64,000 bases of DNA from Vibrio fluvialis (GCF_900460245.1 NZ_UHIP01000001.1:1860001-1924000), one strand, 5' to 3'. Shown: positions 10,262 to 20,036, numbered from the stretch's first letter. Made by a program: numbers and translations. Notes: a model not told the origin generated them from the sequence alone.

Positions 10262-11644
10262 TTATTTGCGACGCCATGTCGTACCGCTTGGGCCGTCTTC
10301 CAGCACGATACCCATCTCGTTGAGCTTGTCGCGAGCCATATCAGCATTTGCCCAATCTTTGGAAGCGCGAGAATCGTTACGCAGTTTGATCAGCGCTTCA
10401 ATTTCTGCGACTTCATCATCATTGCCGGCGTCGCCTTTCAGGAACGCTTCAGGATCTTGATACAAGATACCAATCACATCTGCCAGTTCACGCATCAACG
10501 CGCCAAGAGAGCTTGCTTTATCGGCGTCTTCCGTTTTCAGACGGTTCACTTCACGCGCCATATCAAACAGAACAGAATAAGCTTCTGGCGTATTGAAGTC
10601 GTCATTCATCGCCGTCGTGAAACGAGTGAGATACTCTTCACCACCCGCCGCAGGAACGGTCATATCCAGACCGCGCAATGCCGTGTAGAGACGCTCCAGA
10701 GAAGCACGAGCCTGATTAAGGTTCTCTTCACTGTAGTTTAACTGGCTGCGGTAGTGACCAGACATCAGGAAGTAACGCACGGTTTCCGCATCGTAGTGAT
10801 TCAACACATCGCGAATAGTGAAGAAGTTACCCAGAGACTTCGACATCTTCTCTTTGTCGACCATCACCATACCGCTGTGCATCCACGTGTTCACGTACTG
10901 CGTATCGTGCGCGCAGCAAGACTGAGCGATTTCATTTTCATGGTGTGGGAACTGCAGATCTGAACCGCCACCATGAATATCAAAATGGTTACCCAGAATC
11001 GAAGAATTCATTGCAGAACATTCAATGTGCCAACCAGGACGACCCGGTCCCCAAGGTGATTCCCAAGTCGGCTCACCGGGCTTGGACATTTTCCACAGCA
11101 CGAAATCTAGAGGACTACGTTTCGCCATGTCGATATCAACACGAGCACCCGCTTGCAGTTGATCCAAGTCCTGCTTCGACAGCTTGCCGTAATCGTCGAA
11201 CTTGTTCACTTCAAACATCACGTCGCCGTTGTCTGCAACATAAGCAAAACCACGATCAATCAGGCGCTGAACCAAATCAATGATTTCCTGAATGTAGGCT
11301 GTTGCGCGTGGCTCAACGTCCGGACGTTTGATGTTCAGCGCATCAAAATCAGCGTACATCTCTTGAATCAGACGTTCAGTCAAAGATTCGCAAGATTCCT
11401 GATTCTCCGCCGCACGTTTAATGATTTTGTCATCGATATCAGTAATGTTGCGTACGAAGGTCAAATCGTAGCCAAGGTAGCGCAGGTAACGGGCCACGAC
11501 ATCAAACGACACAAAAGTGCGGCCGTGACCGATATGACAGAGATCGTATATTGTGACTCCACAGACATACATGCCAACTTTACCAGCAGTAATGGGTTTG
11601 AATTCCTCTTTCTGTCTTGTGAGCGAGTTATAAATCTTCAACAT
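10262..11644 (-). CDS. cysS: Cysteinyl-tRNA synthetase
   Basis: CysS attaches cysteine to tRNA-Cys in the cytoplasm. The 460-residue class I synthetase has the zinc-binding cysteine in YVCGVTIYD, the HIGH signature ([13 protein letters not shown]), the zinc ligands around WHIECSAM and [11 protein letters not shown], and the KMSKS loop ([14 protein letters not shown]). A C-terminal anticodon-binding region ends SGTTWRRK. Length matches E. coli CysS (461). It is transcribed divergently from ppiB, with promoters expected in 11645-11790. Confidence 0.98.
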   Translation of the reverse strand: MLKIYNSLTRQKEEFKPITAGKVGMYVCGVTIYDLCHIGHGRTFVSFDVVARYLRYLGYDLTFVRNITDIDDKIIKRAAENQESCESLTERLIQEMYADFDALNIKRPDVEPRATAYIQEIIDLVQRLIDRGFAYVADNGDVMFEVNKFDDYGKLSKQDLDQLQAGARVDIDMAKRSPLDFVLWKMSKPGEPTWESPWGPGRPGWHIECSAMNSSILGNHFDIHGGGSDLQFPHHENEIAQSCCAHDTQYVNTWMHSGMVMVDKEKMSKSLGNFFTIRDVLNHYDAETVRYFLMSGHYRSQLNYSEENLNQARASLERLYTALRGLDMTVPAAGGEEYLTRFTTAMNDDFNTPEAYSVLFDMAREVNRLKTEDADKASSLGALMRELADVIGILYQDPEAFLKGDAGNDDEVAEIEALIKLRNDSRASKDWANADMARDKLNEMGIVLEDGPSGTTWRRK

Positions 11645-11790
11645 GATCTCTATCTAATTACCGTTAAAACCAAAATAGTGGCACAGTATAACAACTCTGT
11701 TATCGCTAGGTCATCCATTTGATGTTTTGAATGAACAAAAAGTTAGGCTAAAATTCGGTATTCATACAAAACAAAGCAAAGGTAATGCAC

Positions 11791-12285
11791 ATGATCACCC
11801 TTCACACAAATTTTGGTGACATTAAAATTCAGCTGAACGAAGAAAAAGCGCCAGAAACCAGCGCAAACTTTCTGCAGTACTGCCGTGACGGTTTTTACGA
11901 CAACACTCTGTTTCACCGTGTTATCGATGGCTTCATGATCCAAGGCGGCGGCATGACCTCTGGTCTGCGTGAAAAAGCAACCCGTTCACCGATCCGTAAC
12001 GAAGCAAACAATGGCCTGAGCAACAAAGTGGGCACCATCGCGATGGCTCGTACCATGGAACCGCATTCAGCAAGTTCACAATTCTTCATCAACGTAAACA
12101 ACAACACGTTCCTAGACTTCCGTTCAGAAAGCCGTGATGGTTGGGGCTACTGTGTATTCGGTGAGGTTGTCGAAGGCATGGACATCGTGAACAAGATTAA
12201 AGGCGTAAGCACTGGATCTTACGGCATGCACCAGGATGTACCGCTGGATGAAGTGGTGATCACTGGCACGACTATCGAAGAATAA
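11791..12285 (+). CDS. ppiB: Peptidyl-prolyl cis-trans isomerase B (cyclophilin)
   Basis: PpiB is a cytoplasmic cyclophilin that speeds cis-trans isomerisation of prolyl bonds. Two in-frame ATGs exist at 11785 and 11791. The second is 8 bases from the AAAGG ribosome site and gives a 164-residue protein beginning [11 protein letters not shown], the E. coli length, so I prefer it. Active-site residues are visible in [14 protein letters not shown] (Arg, Phe) and [11 protein letters not shown] (Gln, Phe). It is followed by lpxH 44 bases downstream on the same strand. Confidence 0.95.
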   Translation: MITLHTNFGDIKIQLNEEKAPETSANFLQYCRDGFYDNTLFHRVIDGFMIQGGGMTSGLREKATRSPIRNEANNGLSNKVGTIAMARTMEPHSASSQFFINVNNNTFLDFRSESRDGWGYCVFGEVVEGMDIVNKIKGVSTGSYGMHQDVPLDEVVITGTTIEE

Positions 12286-12329
12286 TCGATCAAAGGAGTG
12301 CGCTAGGCGCGTTCCTTGTTCCTGAACTT

Positions 12330-13061
12330 ATGCATACATTATTTATTTCAGATCTCCACCTGACTCCCAATCGCCCCGACATCACTCACTGTTTTACTCA
12401 GTTTATGCGCAGCGAAGCCATCAAAGCGGACGCTCTGTATGTGTTGGGTGATCTGTTTGATTTCTGGATTGGCGACGACGATCCCACGTCATTTGCTGAA
12501 CAGATAAAGCAAGAATTTAAACACCTGACGTCTAACGGTGTGCCTTGCTACTTTATTCACGGCAACCGCGATTTTCTGATTGGCCGCCGTTTTGCCAAAG
12601 AAACTGGCGTCACCTTGCTGGATGAAGAAGCCGTGGTTGATTTATACGGGACTTCAGCTGTGATTCTGCACGGCGATACGCTTTGCACGGAAGACGTACG
12701 ATATCTGGCATTCCGCGAAAAAGTCCATCAACCTTGGTTACAGTGGATTTTTAACCGTCTGCCCTACTTCATTAAAAAACGAATTGTTGCCAAAATTCAA
12801 ACCGATATTCGCTCTGACAAAAGCCAAAAGGCGATGGAAATCATGGATGTCACGCCAGACGAAGTGGTGCATGTTATGGATAAATATGGCGTAGATCTGA
12901 TGATTCACGGTCATACTCATCGTCCTGCCATTCATCAGGTTAATGATGGTTCTCAAAAAACACGCATTGTTCTGGGTGACTGGTATACCCAAGGCTCAGT
13001 ATTGGTCTATTCTAACAACGGTTATTCATTAGAAAATCGTCGTTTTGAATCGCAATTATGA
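12330..13061 (+). CDS. lpxH: UDP-2,3-diacylglucosamine diphosphatase LpxH
   Basis: LpxH is a peripheral inner-membrane calcineurin-like phosphoesterase that makes lipid X in the lipid A pathway. The 243-residue protein has the complete metal-binding set: Asp8 and His10 in ISDLHL, the aspartate in [17 protein letters not shown], a histidine in LHGDTLC, and HGHTHRP near residue 195. Placement after ppiB matches the E. coli ppiB-lpxH pair. The window also encodes later lipid A steps (lpxK, msbA). Confidence 0.97.
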   Translation: MHTLFISDLHLTPNRPDITHCFTQFMRSEAIKADALYVLGDLFDFWIGDDDPTSFAEQIKQEFKHLTSNGVPCYFIHGNRDFLIGRRFAKETGVTLLDEEAVVDLYGTSAVILHGDTLCTEDVRYLAFREKVHQPWLQWIFNRLPYFIKKRIVAKIQTDIRSDKSQKAMEIMDVTPDEVVHVMDKYGVDLMIHGHTHRPAIHQVNDGSQKTRIVLGDWYTQGSVLVYSNNGYSLENRRFESQL

Positions 13062-13159
13062 TTTGAATCGCAAACAACGGCCTGATCTTTTGAGATGATG
13101 CCAAGCAATGAACTCTAGTATTGATATTAATCGCAATACAACAACAATAAGATTCAGCC

Positions 13160-14374
13160 TTGACGTACTCTTACATTGCACGACAACCCATTCTGGACAG
13201 TGACCGAAAAACCGTCGGTTATGAACTCCTGTTCAGAGATGGGCCCAAAAATACCTTTCCTGAAATCGACCCGGATCTTGCGACCAGTCGCTTGTTGTCC
13301 GATCACTTTCTTTCTACTCATTACAACACGCTTGGTAATCATCTGGGGTTTGTGAATTTCCCGTATCAGAGCCTGATAAATATGATTCCGACGCTATTTC
13401 CAACCAATAGTTTGGTTGTCGAAGTTCTGGAAGATTGTGAGCCTACGGGAGAGTTGCTAGAAGCTGTACGCAAGATGTCACACATGGGGTACAAAATTGC
13501 GCTGGATGACTTCGTACCGAGTCCGGAGTGGAAAGCATTTCTGCCTTATGTTTCTATCATCAAGTTTGATATTCGCATCGTACCGATTGAAAAAGCCCGC
13601 CTATTCATTAACAAATTGAAAGGCTCAAAAATCATCTTTCTTGCTGAGAAAGTCGAGACCTATGAAGAGTTTGAACAGGCAAAAGCCGCCGGCTTTCGCT
13701 ATTTCCAAGGCTATTTCTTTAGTAAGCCAGAACTGATTCAACGCAAAGCATTGGAGCCTGCGTTCTTAACCGTAGTTCAACTGTGTAAAGAGATTGCCAA
13801 AGACGAAATAGATTACAAAGAGCTGGAAGCCTTGATCGCGAAAGACGTCACCTTGTCATACAAACTCCTGACATTTGTGAACTCATCTGCCGTTGTCAGC
13901 TCTAAAATTCAGTCCTTTAAACAAGCTTTGGTGTATCTGGGCGAAGAGCGTCTGCGTAAGTTTGTTTCGCTGGTCGCGATCGCCTCTACACACAGCGACA
14001 AGCCGGATTATCTCTATGGCTTATCCATTCAACGCGCGCGCTACTGTGAACTGGTGTACTCGCGCCTGAGTGAAAATCGAGATATGGGGAACGCGTTTCT
14101 GACGGGCATGTTTTCATTACTCGACAGCTTGCTTGATCAGTCTTTGGAATCCATCATCAATGAGATGCCCGTCGAAGAGAGTGTAAAGCAAGCTCTGGTA
14201 GCAGAAAGTGGCACTCTCGGCGATATCCTTGCCCTGACAAAAGCGTATGAGCAGGCGGACTGGGATAAAGTCTCTGTCTTTGCAACAAAACTGGCTATCA
14301 GTGATGAAGTCCTCAGTAGTTGCTACGATGAAGCTGTTAGCTGGACCGCAGATTTACTGAATCTCAATAGTTAA
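13160..14374 (+). CDS. EAL-HDOD signalling protein, CdgJ-like cyclic-di-GMP phosphodiesterase candidate
   Basis: The 404-residue protein joins an N-terminal EAL domain (about residues 1-200) to a C-terminal HDOD domain (about 205-400). It starts at TTG (13160) and no strong ribosome site is visible. EAL metal and catalytic residues appear to be present: Glu22 in YELLFR (EAL is ELL here), Asn in FVNFPYQS, Glu in VVEVLED, the DD pair in IALDDF, Lys in IIKFD, Glu in LAEKVET and Gln in FQGYFFSKP. The loop after DDF reads VPSPEW where active enzymes have GTGYS, so activity is uncertain. From memory, the V. cholerae gene at this locus (VC1851, cdgJ) affects motility. It is followed by the SEC-C gene. 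Confidence 0.85.
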   Translation: MTYSYIARQPILDSDRKTVGYELLFRDGPKNTFPEIDPDLATSRLLSDHFLSTHYNTLGNHLGFVNFPYQSLINMIPTLFPTNSLVVEVLEDCEPTGELLEAVRKMSHMGYKIALDDFVPSPEWKAFLPYVSIIKFDIRIVPIEKARLFINKLKGSKIIFLAEKVETYEEFEQAKAAGFRYFQGYFFSKPELIQRKALEPAFLTVVQLCKEIAKDEIDYKELEALIAKDVTLSYKLLTFVNSSAVVSSKIQSFKQALVYLGEERLRKFVSLVAIASTHSDKPDYLYGLSIQRARYCELVYSRLSENRDMGNAFLTGMFSLLDSLLDQSLESIINEMPVEESVKQALVAESGTLGDILALTKAYEQADWDKVSVFATKLAISDEVLSSCYDEAVSWTADLLNLNS

Positions 14375-14455
14375 GTAATTCCGTTCTCGTGCTCGACACT
14401 CTGCGGCTAAGCTCATAGACTGTGCGCGTTTCAACCAAGTTTCAGAGAGTAACCC

Positions 14456-14923
14456 ATGACTGCGTGTTATTGTGGTAGCGGTAGGACCTATACCGACTGC
14501 TGCCAACCTATTCATCAGGATCATAAACAAGTCCACACTCCAGAACAGCTGATGCGTTCACGCTATAGTGCCCATGTACTCGGATTGGTGGATTTTGTCA
14601 TCAAAACTTACCACCCATCATGCAACGCAGAATCTGAACGCGAAGCGATTGCAGAATCGGTGCAAAGCGAATGGCAAAGACTTGAAGTGGTCAGTACTGC
14701 ATCTGGTGCCCATGACGATGAAGGCTATGTGCACTTCAAAGCGTATCTATTGGACCAACATCAAGAATTTTGCTTGGAAGAGCGTTCACGTTTTTTACGT
14801 GAAAATGGTTTGTGGTACTACATTGATGGCGAATTTCCGCAACAAAGTGTTTCCCTGAAAGTAGGAAGAAATGATCCTTGCCCGTGCGGCAGCGGCAAAA
14901 AATCTAAAAAGTGTTGTGTTTAA
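14456..14923 (+). CDS. ychJ: YchJ-family SEC-C metal-binding protein (UPF0225)
   Basis: The 155-residue protein has cysteine clusters at both ends: [13 protein letters not shown] at residues 3-15, and a classical SEC-C motif [15 protein letters not shown] at the C terminus. Such motifs bind zinc and often contact the translocase or ribosome-associated partners. The middle holds an NTF2-like fold ([22 protein letters not shown]). The E. coli YchJ function is not settled, so only the family is called. It starts at ATG 14456, 81 bases after the EAL-HDOD gene. Confidence 0.88.
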   Translation: MTACYCGSGRTYTDCCQPIHQDHKQVHTPEQLMRSRYSAHVLGLVDFVIKTYHPSCNAESEREAIAESVQSEWQRLEVVSTASGAHDDEGYVHFKAYLLDQHQEFCLEERSRFLRENGLWYYIDGEFPQQSVSLKVGRNDPCPCGSGKKSKKCCV

Positions 14924-14936
14924 GGCTCCGATATCA

Positions 14937-14965
14937 GAAGAACCAAAAAATATTTTTGGTTCTTC
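14937..14965. terminator. Bidirectional terminator between ychJ and the UPF0319 gene
   Basis: GAAGAACCAAAA at 14937-14948 pairs with TTTTGGTTCTTC at 14954-14965 as a 12-bp stem with A- and T-rich base. It serves the two converging genes. Confidence 0.75.
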
Positions 14966-14979
14966 AAAAGTTCGCAACA

Positions 14980-15687
14980 TTATTCTTGATCAATCATCCA
15001 TTTCTGGAAGGCTTTGCGTTCTTCTTTAGATGCTTGAAGATACAGTGATTGCAACGACCCCACGAGACTACCCTGTTCTGCCAGTTTTTTATCTACAATC
15101 TGTGATGTTACGGCAGCTGACGAGCTCTGCATCTGACTAGTTTCTGGCGTTGTAGAAGGGTTAGCTATCGTAACGTAAGTCAACCCGATTGCAGCTTTCC
15201 CGCCTTTTTTGTTATAACCTTCTACTTCTTCGTTGAAGTTTTGTCCGAGTACAAAACCTGAAACAGTGATCGAATCCGTAATCGCATCAATCTCTTTCTG
15301 CGTATCAGTATCAACTAAGTGCCATTGAAAGTTGTCGATTTCTCGTTCCGCCTCTTTGGCATCGCGGTATTTAGGAAGCGTAAAACTCAGCGTTTGATCC
15401 GATGCTTCAAACTTCATCACAATCAGTTTGCTACTTACACGTTCAGCGGTATCACGATTCACAAAGTTGTATGAATAGCGAAAAGCAATTTGATTTAAAC
15501 CATTTGGTAACTCAAGAGTGCGGCTTGAGCTAAACACACTTCCTTGAAGATTTGGTCTCTCCAGATTGACAACGTGCAAGTTAATTTCTTCTGGCACACT
15601 GACTTCAACAGCAGCATGAGTCCCTGCTGACAACATCAAACTCACAGCAAATGTAGTACTTATATTTCTTAAAGAAGAAATCGTCAC
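14980..15687 (-). CDS. UPF0319 (DUF2057, YccT-like) secreted protein
   Basis: The 235-residue product starts at a GTG (15687) eight bases after AGGAG. A longer in-frame reading upstream runs through a terminator and is rejected. A signal peptide (ISSLRNISTTFAVSLMLSAG) ends near THAAVEV. The mature part begins VSVPEEINLHVVNLE, typical of the UPF0319/YccT family of periplasmic proteins. E. coli YccT has been linked to curli control, and no such role can be read here. It follows the porin gene with only a terminator hairpin between them, so it probably depends on read-through. Confidence 0.85.
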   Translation of the reverse strand: MTISSLRNISTTFAVSLMLSAGTHAAVEVSVPEEINLHVVNLERPNLQGSVFSSSRTLELPNGLNQIAFRYSYNFVNRDTAERVSSKLIVMKFEASDQTLSFTLPKYRDAKEAEREIDNFQWHLVDTDTQKEIDAITDSITVSGFVLGQNFNEEVEGYNKKGGKAAIGLTYVTIANPSTTPETSQMQSSSAAVTSQIVDKKLAEQGSLVGSLQSLYLQASKEERKAFQKWMIDQE

Positions 15688-15703
15688 TTTATTATCTCCT
15701 ATT

Positions 15704-15730
15704 AAAAAGCCCAGCAATGCTGGGCTTTTT
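15704..15730 (-). terminator. Terminator hairpin between the porin and UPF0319 genes
   Basis: AAAAAGCCCAGC (15704-15715) pairs with GCTGGGCTTTTT (15719-15730) as a perfect 12-bp stem with a three-base loop and a T-run on the minus strand. Its T-run is followed at once by the AGGAGA ribosome site of the UPF0319 gene, leaving no room for a separate promoter. Confidence 0.88.
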
Positions 15731-15752
15731 ATACTAACAGTAACTAGTTGAA

Positions 15753-16694
15753 TTACCAGTAAATACGAGCACCCAGTGCTAGGTTGTTAGCATCTTCTGC
15801 GCTGTCTTCTTTGTGGAAGTTATATTCTACGTAAGAACGAGCCCAAGAAGCAAAAATGTATTCTACACCTAGAACAACGTTCTGAGTTTCATCTACGTTT
15901 TTATCGAAATCTAGATATTGGTACTGTCCATATACAGACGTTTTATCAGCAACTTCAAATTTTGCACCTAAGTGGAAGCCGTTTGATTTTTCATCGTTTG
16001 CAGAATTAGCTTTGTCGTCCAGCTTGTTGTAAGCGTAAGTAAAACCGATAACACCAGAACCGATAGCGTACTCTGCCGTTGCTTCTGCATAAGTAGATTC
16101 AGCGTCGTTTGTACCAACTTTATCATCCATGAATGCACCACCAACGTGCACAGACAGGTCACCGAATGACGTACCTACGTACGCTTCACCCATCTCTGGG
16201 TTAGAATCGTTTTCTGGTAGGTTGTACATTGCTTTTACCCAGAAAGCGTCACGCGACAATTGGTAAGCAATCGCACTAGATTGCCAGAAGTTATCGTTAA
16301 AGCCGTTCGCATAAGGAGCCATATCGTATTGGTATGGGTAGATAGCACCGTAGATATCATCGTAGAACGGTAGTTGTTGACCAACAGTTACTGTGCCGAA
16401 CGATTCAGAAGCGAAACCGATGTAGTGTTGACGAAGACCCGAGTCTTCAACATACACTTCTGCTTTACCCAGCACAGCAAAATCGTCATTCACTTGGTAG
16501 TTAACTTTCACACCCCAACGAGATGAGCTTTTATTAATTTTAGCGTCATCTGAACCGTCAACATCTGAAAACTCGACGTATTCACGTAGTTGACCATAGA
16601 AGTCAACAGATGCGTCGTCTGTTTTAAATACTTCTGCTGCGTTTACAGAGCTTGCTGCTGAGATAACAGCTAGAGCTAATAGCGTCTTTTTCAT
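15753..16694 (-). CDS. Outer-membrane porin, OmpT/OmpU type
   Basis: This is a general trimeric porin. I start it at 16694 (MKKTLLALAVISAASSVNA, a clear signal peptide cleaved before AEVFKTDD). The frame runs 31 codons further upstream without a ribosome site. The 313-residue protein has alternating beta-strand pattern, the DFYGQLREYVEFSDVDG start, YGQYQYLDFD and a C-terminal strand ending in aromatic Trp (LALGARIYW), as outer-membrane barrels do. Position next to dinG equals that of V. cholerae ompT (VC1854, from memory), but many vibrio porins are alike, so I leave the symbol blank. Confidence 0.9.
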   Translation of the reverse strand: MKKTLLALAVISAASSVNAAEVFKTDDASVDFYGQLREYVEFSDVDGSDDAKINKSSSRWGVKVNYQVNDDFAVLGKAEVYVEDSGLRQHYIGFASESFGTVTVGQQLPFYDDIYGAIYPYQYDMAPYANGFNDNFWQSSAIAYQLSRDAFWVKAMYNLPENDSNPEMGEAYVGTSFGDLSVHVGGAFMDDKVGTNDAESTYAEATAEYAIGSGVIGFTYAYNKLDDKANSANDEKSNGFHLGAKFEVADKTSVYGQYQYLDFDKNVDETQNVVLGVEYIFASWARSYVEYNFHKEDSAEDANNLALGARIYW

Positions 16695-17206
16695 ATTAAT
16701 CCACTGCCTTTTCTTAATTGGGAAGTCCGTTTCGATTCCCTTTTGTTTTTTAGATGATGGTTTCCCAACTCTGCGGTTGGTTGCCATCGCCCACTAAATT
16801 CGAGGTTTAGATTGCAAAAGATTATGCTGCGTGTCAAATGTGAAAAAAAATATTCCTAAAATAAGAACAAATTAAACAAAATCAATATTTTACATATAAA
16901 TTTCATAATGCTTCGGCGAAGTTCTAATCAAAAAACTAAGAATAGGTAAATGTTAAATTTTTTAACATAATAGATTTTTATTTCTGATAAATATAAAAAA
17001 CAAAGCACTATCAGAATAAAATATAGTAAAAATCACCTTTGCGGAGCTTTATATTTTTCATAATTCAAAATTAATTTAAGTGTATGAAGGTTCAGTTTTT
17101 TTTTGTGAACGAGATCTAGATTTGTTCTAAAAGCATACGATTTCGTGAACTACGTATCGCTTAGCAAACTGTGCTAACATCCGGGACCCGATACGCAGGT
17201 CACATT
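16695..17206. other. AT-rich divergent promoter region between porin and dinG
   Basis: This 512-base gap is strongly AT-rich (especially 16840-17100) and holds no acceptable gene. It must contain the porin and dinG promoters. A single CRP-like half-site (TGTGA at 17104) is visible, but the second half is not. High AT content would suit H-NS binding, which is an inference only. Confidence 0.6.
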
Positions 17207-19282
17207 ATGCTTACTACCAAAATTCAACAATCGATACGCAACAGCTACCAAAACCTCCAAAATCAGCTCGACAATTTTGTGCCTCGCCGAGCTCAGAATT
17301 ACCTTGTTGCGGAAATTGCAAAGACACTTTGTGGCAGTTATCACAAGTCTACACGCATGCTTGTTGCTGAAGCTGGCACGGGCATCGGTAAATCCCTTTC
17401 CTATTTGATGGCCACGATTCCGGTTGCTGTGACTAATAACAGGAAAATCGTCATCTCTACGGCTACCGTGGCACTACAGGAACAGTTGGTGCACAAAGAC
17501 CTGCCTCTTTACCGCCGTATCACCGATCAAAAATTTACTTTTATTCTGGCTAAAGGGCGTCAGCGCTATTGCTGTACCGAGAAACTGGCGGCGGCCTCTG
17601 GCACCGATGGGGGTCAGATGGCAATGTTTGAATCTAAGCCAGCAGACAAAGACATCGAACAGCTCCAGCTGCTCTATACCGAGTTATCGCAAGGCAAATG
17701 GGACGGCGATCGTGATTCTTGGCCAGAGCCGATATCCGATACCGTTTGGAATAGCATTGTGAGCGATAAGCACAGTTGCAACGGAAGTTTTGCCGCACAT
17801 CGTCAATGTCCTTTCCAAAAAGCCCGTTCAGAGCTGGATAAAGCCGACGTGATCATTGCCAATCACAGTCTGGTTATGGCTGATGCAGATCTCGGCGGAG
17901 GCATTATCTTGCCGGAGCCAGAAAATACGATTTATGTGTTTGATGAAGCTCACCATTTACCGCATGTAGCACGGGAACATGCTTCAGCAGCCGCGACAAT
18001 GAAAGGCGCAGCAGCTTGGTTAGAAAAACTCAATCAATCTTTATCTAAGCTCGCAAATCTGGCCGACGAGAAACGTGTCTCCCGCTTTCGAAATGAAGCG
18101 CAAGATGCAATACAAGCGCTGATACCGAGCTTGAGCCAACTCCCCAAACAGTTTGATGCCAGTGCTTTTGAAGACAAGCGCTATCGTTTTGAGCATGGCG
18201 ATTTACCAAGCTGGCTAGAGGAAGAAGCCAAAGATCTCAAACGTCAAAGCCAAAAGGCCAATCAGGCCGTTGCAAAGATTGCTGATCTGATTGCTGAGAG
18301 GGTTAAAGATGGTGAGTTGGCGCCTCGTCTCGCTGAGCCAGCACTTGCCGAACTGGGCTTCTTCATTCAGCGACTGGAAAATCTGGCTCAGGTGTGGCAC
18401 CTGATGGCTGAACCTAAGCGGGAAAAAGGCGCGCCTCTTGCTCGTTGGCTGGAAATCAGCCCAGAACGCGAAGGCGACTACGTAGTTAACGTCTCTCCAT
18501 TGGAGATTGGTTGGCAACTTGACCAACAAATTTGGAGTCGCTGTGTCGGCGCAATATTGGTCTCAGCAACCATGCGAGCCCTTAACTCATTTAATTTTTT
18601 CTGTCGTCAGGCAGGCATCAGCGAAAAAGCGGAAGACGGTGTCCAATTCCTTGCGCTCGCGTCACCATTTGATTATCAAAATCAAGCAGAGTTGCTGATC
18701 CCTAAAATGCAATACGAGCCTCAAGCACCTGAATACACAGATCATCTTGCGAATAAGGTCGAAGAATACATTCAAGACGGTAAGGCGAATCTGGTTTTGT
18801 TTGCTTCCTACTGGCAAATGAAGGAAGTCGCTGAAAAAGTGGCTAAACTTTTTATAAAAAAAGGTTGGGCCCTGCAGGTTCAAGGTGAAAAATCCAGAAA
18901 AGAAATTCTAAATAAACATAAAACACTTGTTCAATGTGGGAAAACGAGTGTGTTATTCGGTACTGGCAGCTTTTCTGAGGGTTTGGACCTACCGGGTGAG
19001 CTGCTGGAAAACCTCATCATTACCAAAATACCGTTTGCGGTCCCCACTTCCCCGGTGGAACAAGCGCATGCAGAATATATCCAGCATCGTGGTGGCAATC
19101 CTTTTTTGCAAATTACGGTACCTGAAGCGAGCAAGAAACTAATTCAGTCTGCGGGCCGTCTACTGAGAAAGGAACGAGATTGTGGTAGAGTCGTGATCCT
19201 TGATCGACGTGTAGTCTCAAAACGTTACGGTAAAGCGCTGCTTGATTCGCTACCACCGTTCAAAAGGACGATTGAGTATTGA
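17207..19282 (+). CDS. dinG: ATP-dependent DNA helicase DinG
   Basis: DinG is an XPD-type 5'-3' superfamily 2 helicase that removes R-loops and roadblocks. I choose the ATG at 17207 (691 residues) because an AGGT ribosome site precedes it. An upstream GTG lacks one. Motifs: Walker A in AEAGTGIGKSLSYL (55-68), DEAH in VFDEAHHLPH, the C-terminal motor with LFGTGSFSEGLDLPG, and motif VI SAGRLLRKERD. The iron-sulfur region has Cys122-Cys123 (RYCCTEK), Cys191 and Cys201, with Ala196 where E. coli has its third cysteine, so the ligand set looks shifted. It begins a dinG-priC-ybaM run. Confidence 0.95.
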   Translation: MLTTKIQQSIRNSYQNLQNQLDNFVPRRAQNYLVAEIAKTLCGSYHKSTRMLVAEAGTGIGKSLSYLMATIPVAVTNNRKIVISTATVALQEQLVHKDLPLYRRITDQKFTFILAKGRQRYCCTEKLAAASGTDGGQMAMFESKPADKDIEQLQLLYTELSQGKWDGDRDSWPEPISDTVWNSIVSDKHSCNGSFAAHRQCPFQKARSELDKADVIIANHSLVMADADLGGGIILPEPENTIYVFDEAHHLPHVAREHASAAATMKGAAAWLEKLNQSLSKLANLADEKRVSRFRNEAQDAIQALIPSLSQLPKQFDASAFEDKRYRFEHGDLPSWLEEEAKDLKRQSQKANQAVAKIADLIAERVKDGELAPRLAEPALAELGFFIQRLENLAQVWHLMAEPKREKGAPLARWLEISPEREGDYVVNVSPLEIGWQLDQQIWSRCVGAILVSATMRALNSFNFFCRQAGISEKAEDGVQFLALASPFDYQNQAELLIPKMQYEPQAPEYTDHLANKVEEYIQDGKANLVLFASYWQMKEVAEKVAKLFIKKGWALQVQGEKSRKEILNKHKTLVQCGKTSVLFGTGSFSEGLDLPGELLENLIITKIPFAVPTSPVEQAHAEYIQHRGGNPFLQITVPEASKKLIQSAGRLLRKERDCGRVVILDRRVVSKRYGKALLDSLPPFKRTIEY

Positions 19283-19319
19283 TGTTTAAGACAAGCTAAG
19301 CCTACCCAGCGGTGAGATT

Positions 19320-19868
19320 ATGAGTGATTTTGCAAGATTGACGACTCTGTTGGATGATTTGAAACGCAGTGCAGCGCAGATAGACCGCGTCCGCGGCGAA
19401 CATCATCATCCACTTTTTGATGCCGTGCTGTTTCATTGCCATGGCAAACTGCTGACTCCTTGCGTTCAAGAGGCCGAAAGCACCCTGAGTGCGATTCTCC
19501 GAGAGCAGCAAGCTGGCAAGCTCACTTCGCAACGGGCCGAGTACTTAACAGAGCGACTACTGGCACAGGTTGCGGCGATTCAGCGTGAACTCTCGACACA
19601 ATCCATACGTAAAAGTGAACCCAAGCACAGCAGCTACTATCGTAAACCCATCAGCGACCTGTATCAGGACTTAGCGCAGCATCAGGATTGGGAACGGCGC
19701 CTCATGGAAATGGTGCGCGACAAACAATATGCGTTAGAGCAGGCCTCGGTATTTCAGAAGCTAGCAGCTCAACAAGCGTTACTTACCGTCGAGCAGCGTC
19801 TCAAGCGCTGTCAGGAAGCCAAAGCGAAAATCGAGAAACAAATAACCTACAGAGAGAAACACCAATAA
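19320..19868 (+). CDS. priC: Primosomal replication protein PriC
   Basis: PriC restarts stalled replication forks by loading DnaB in a PriA-independent route. The 182-residue protein is highly helical and basic. It begins SDFARLTTLLDDLKRSAAQID and ends in a Lys/Arg/Gln-rich coiled coil (RCQEAKAKIEKQITYREKHQ), typical of the family. It lies 37 bases after dinG and abuts ybaM without a spacer. The priC-ybaM pairing is also seen in E. coli, which supports the call. Confidence 0.9.
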   Translation: MSDFARLTTLLDDLKRSAAQIDRVRGEHHHPLFDAVLFHCHGKLLTPCVQEAESTLSAILREQQAGKLTSQRAEYLTERLLAQVAAIQRELSTQSIRKSEPKHSSYYRKPISDLYQDLAQHQDWERRLMEMVRDKQYALEQASVFQKLAAQQALLTVEQRLKRCQEAKAKIEKQITYREKHQ

Positions 19869-20036
19869 ATGAGTCAATCATCTGTTCCTTTAAACGACGC
19901 ATCAGACGAGATCAAACTCGCGGTCGATCTGATTTATCTGCTCGAAAGCAATGAGGTGGATCCTCATGTCGCATTAGCCGCGCTGGAAATCGTCAAAGGT
20001 GACCTTTTGAACAAGCTAAAAGAAAAGAGCGCCTGA
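19869..20036 (+). CDS. ybaM: DUF2496 family protein YbaM
   Basis: This small protein was found by translating the gap after priC. It has 55 residues, starting MSQSSVPLNDASDEIKLAVD and ending DLLNKLKEKSA. The core LIYLLESNEVDPHVALAALEIVKGDL fits the DUF2496/YbaM family (called RsmS in some bacteria). ATG follows the priC stop directly, so translation is likely coupled. The stop codon lies inside the loop of the terminator that ends the operon. Function unknown. Confidence 0.85.
   Translation: MSQSSVPLNDASDEIKLAVDLIYLLESNEVDPHVALAALEIVKGDLLNKLKEKSA

Noticed and set aside
17104..17119. A CRP site upstream of the porin or dinG
   Set aside because: Only the TGTGA half is present. The second half (TCTAG) does not match TCACA well enough to call.
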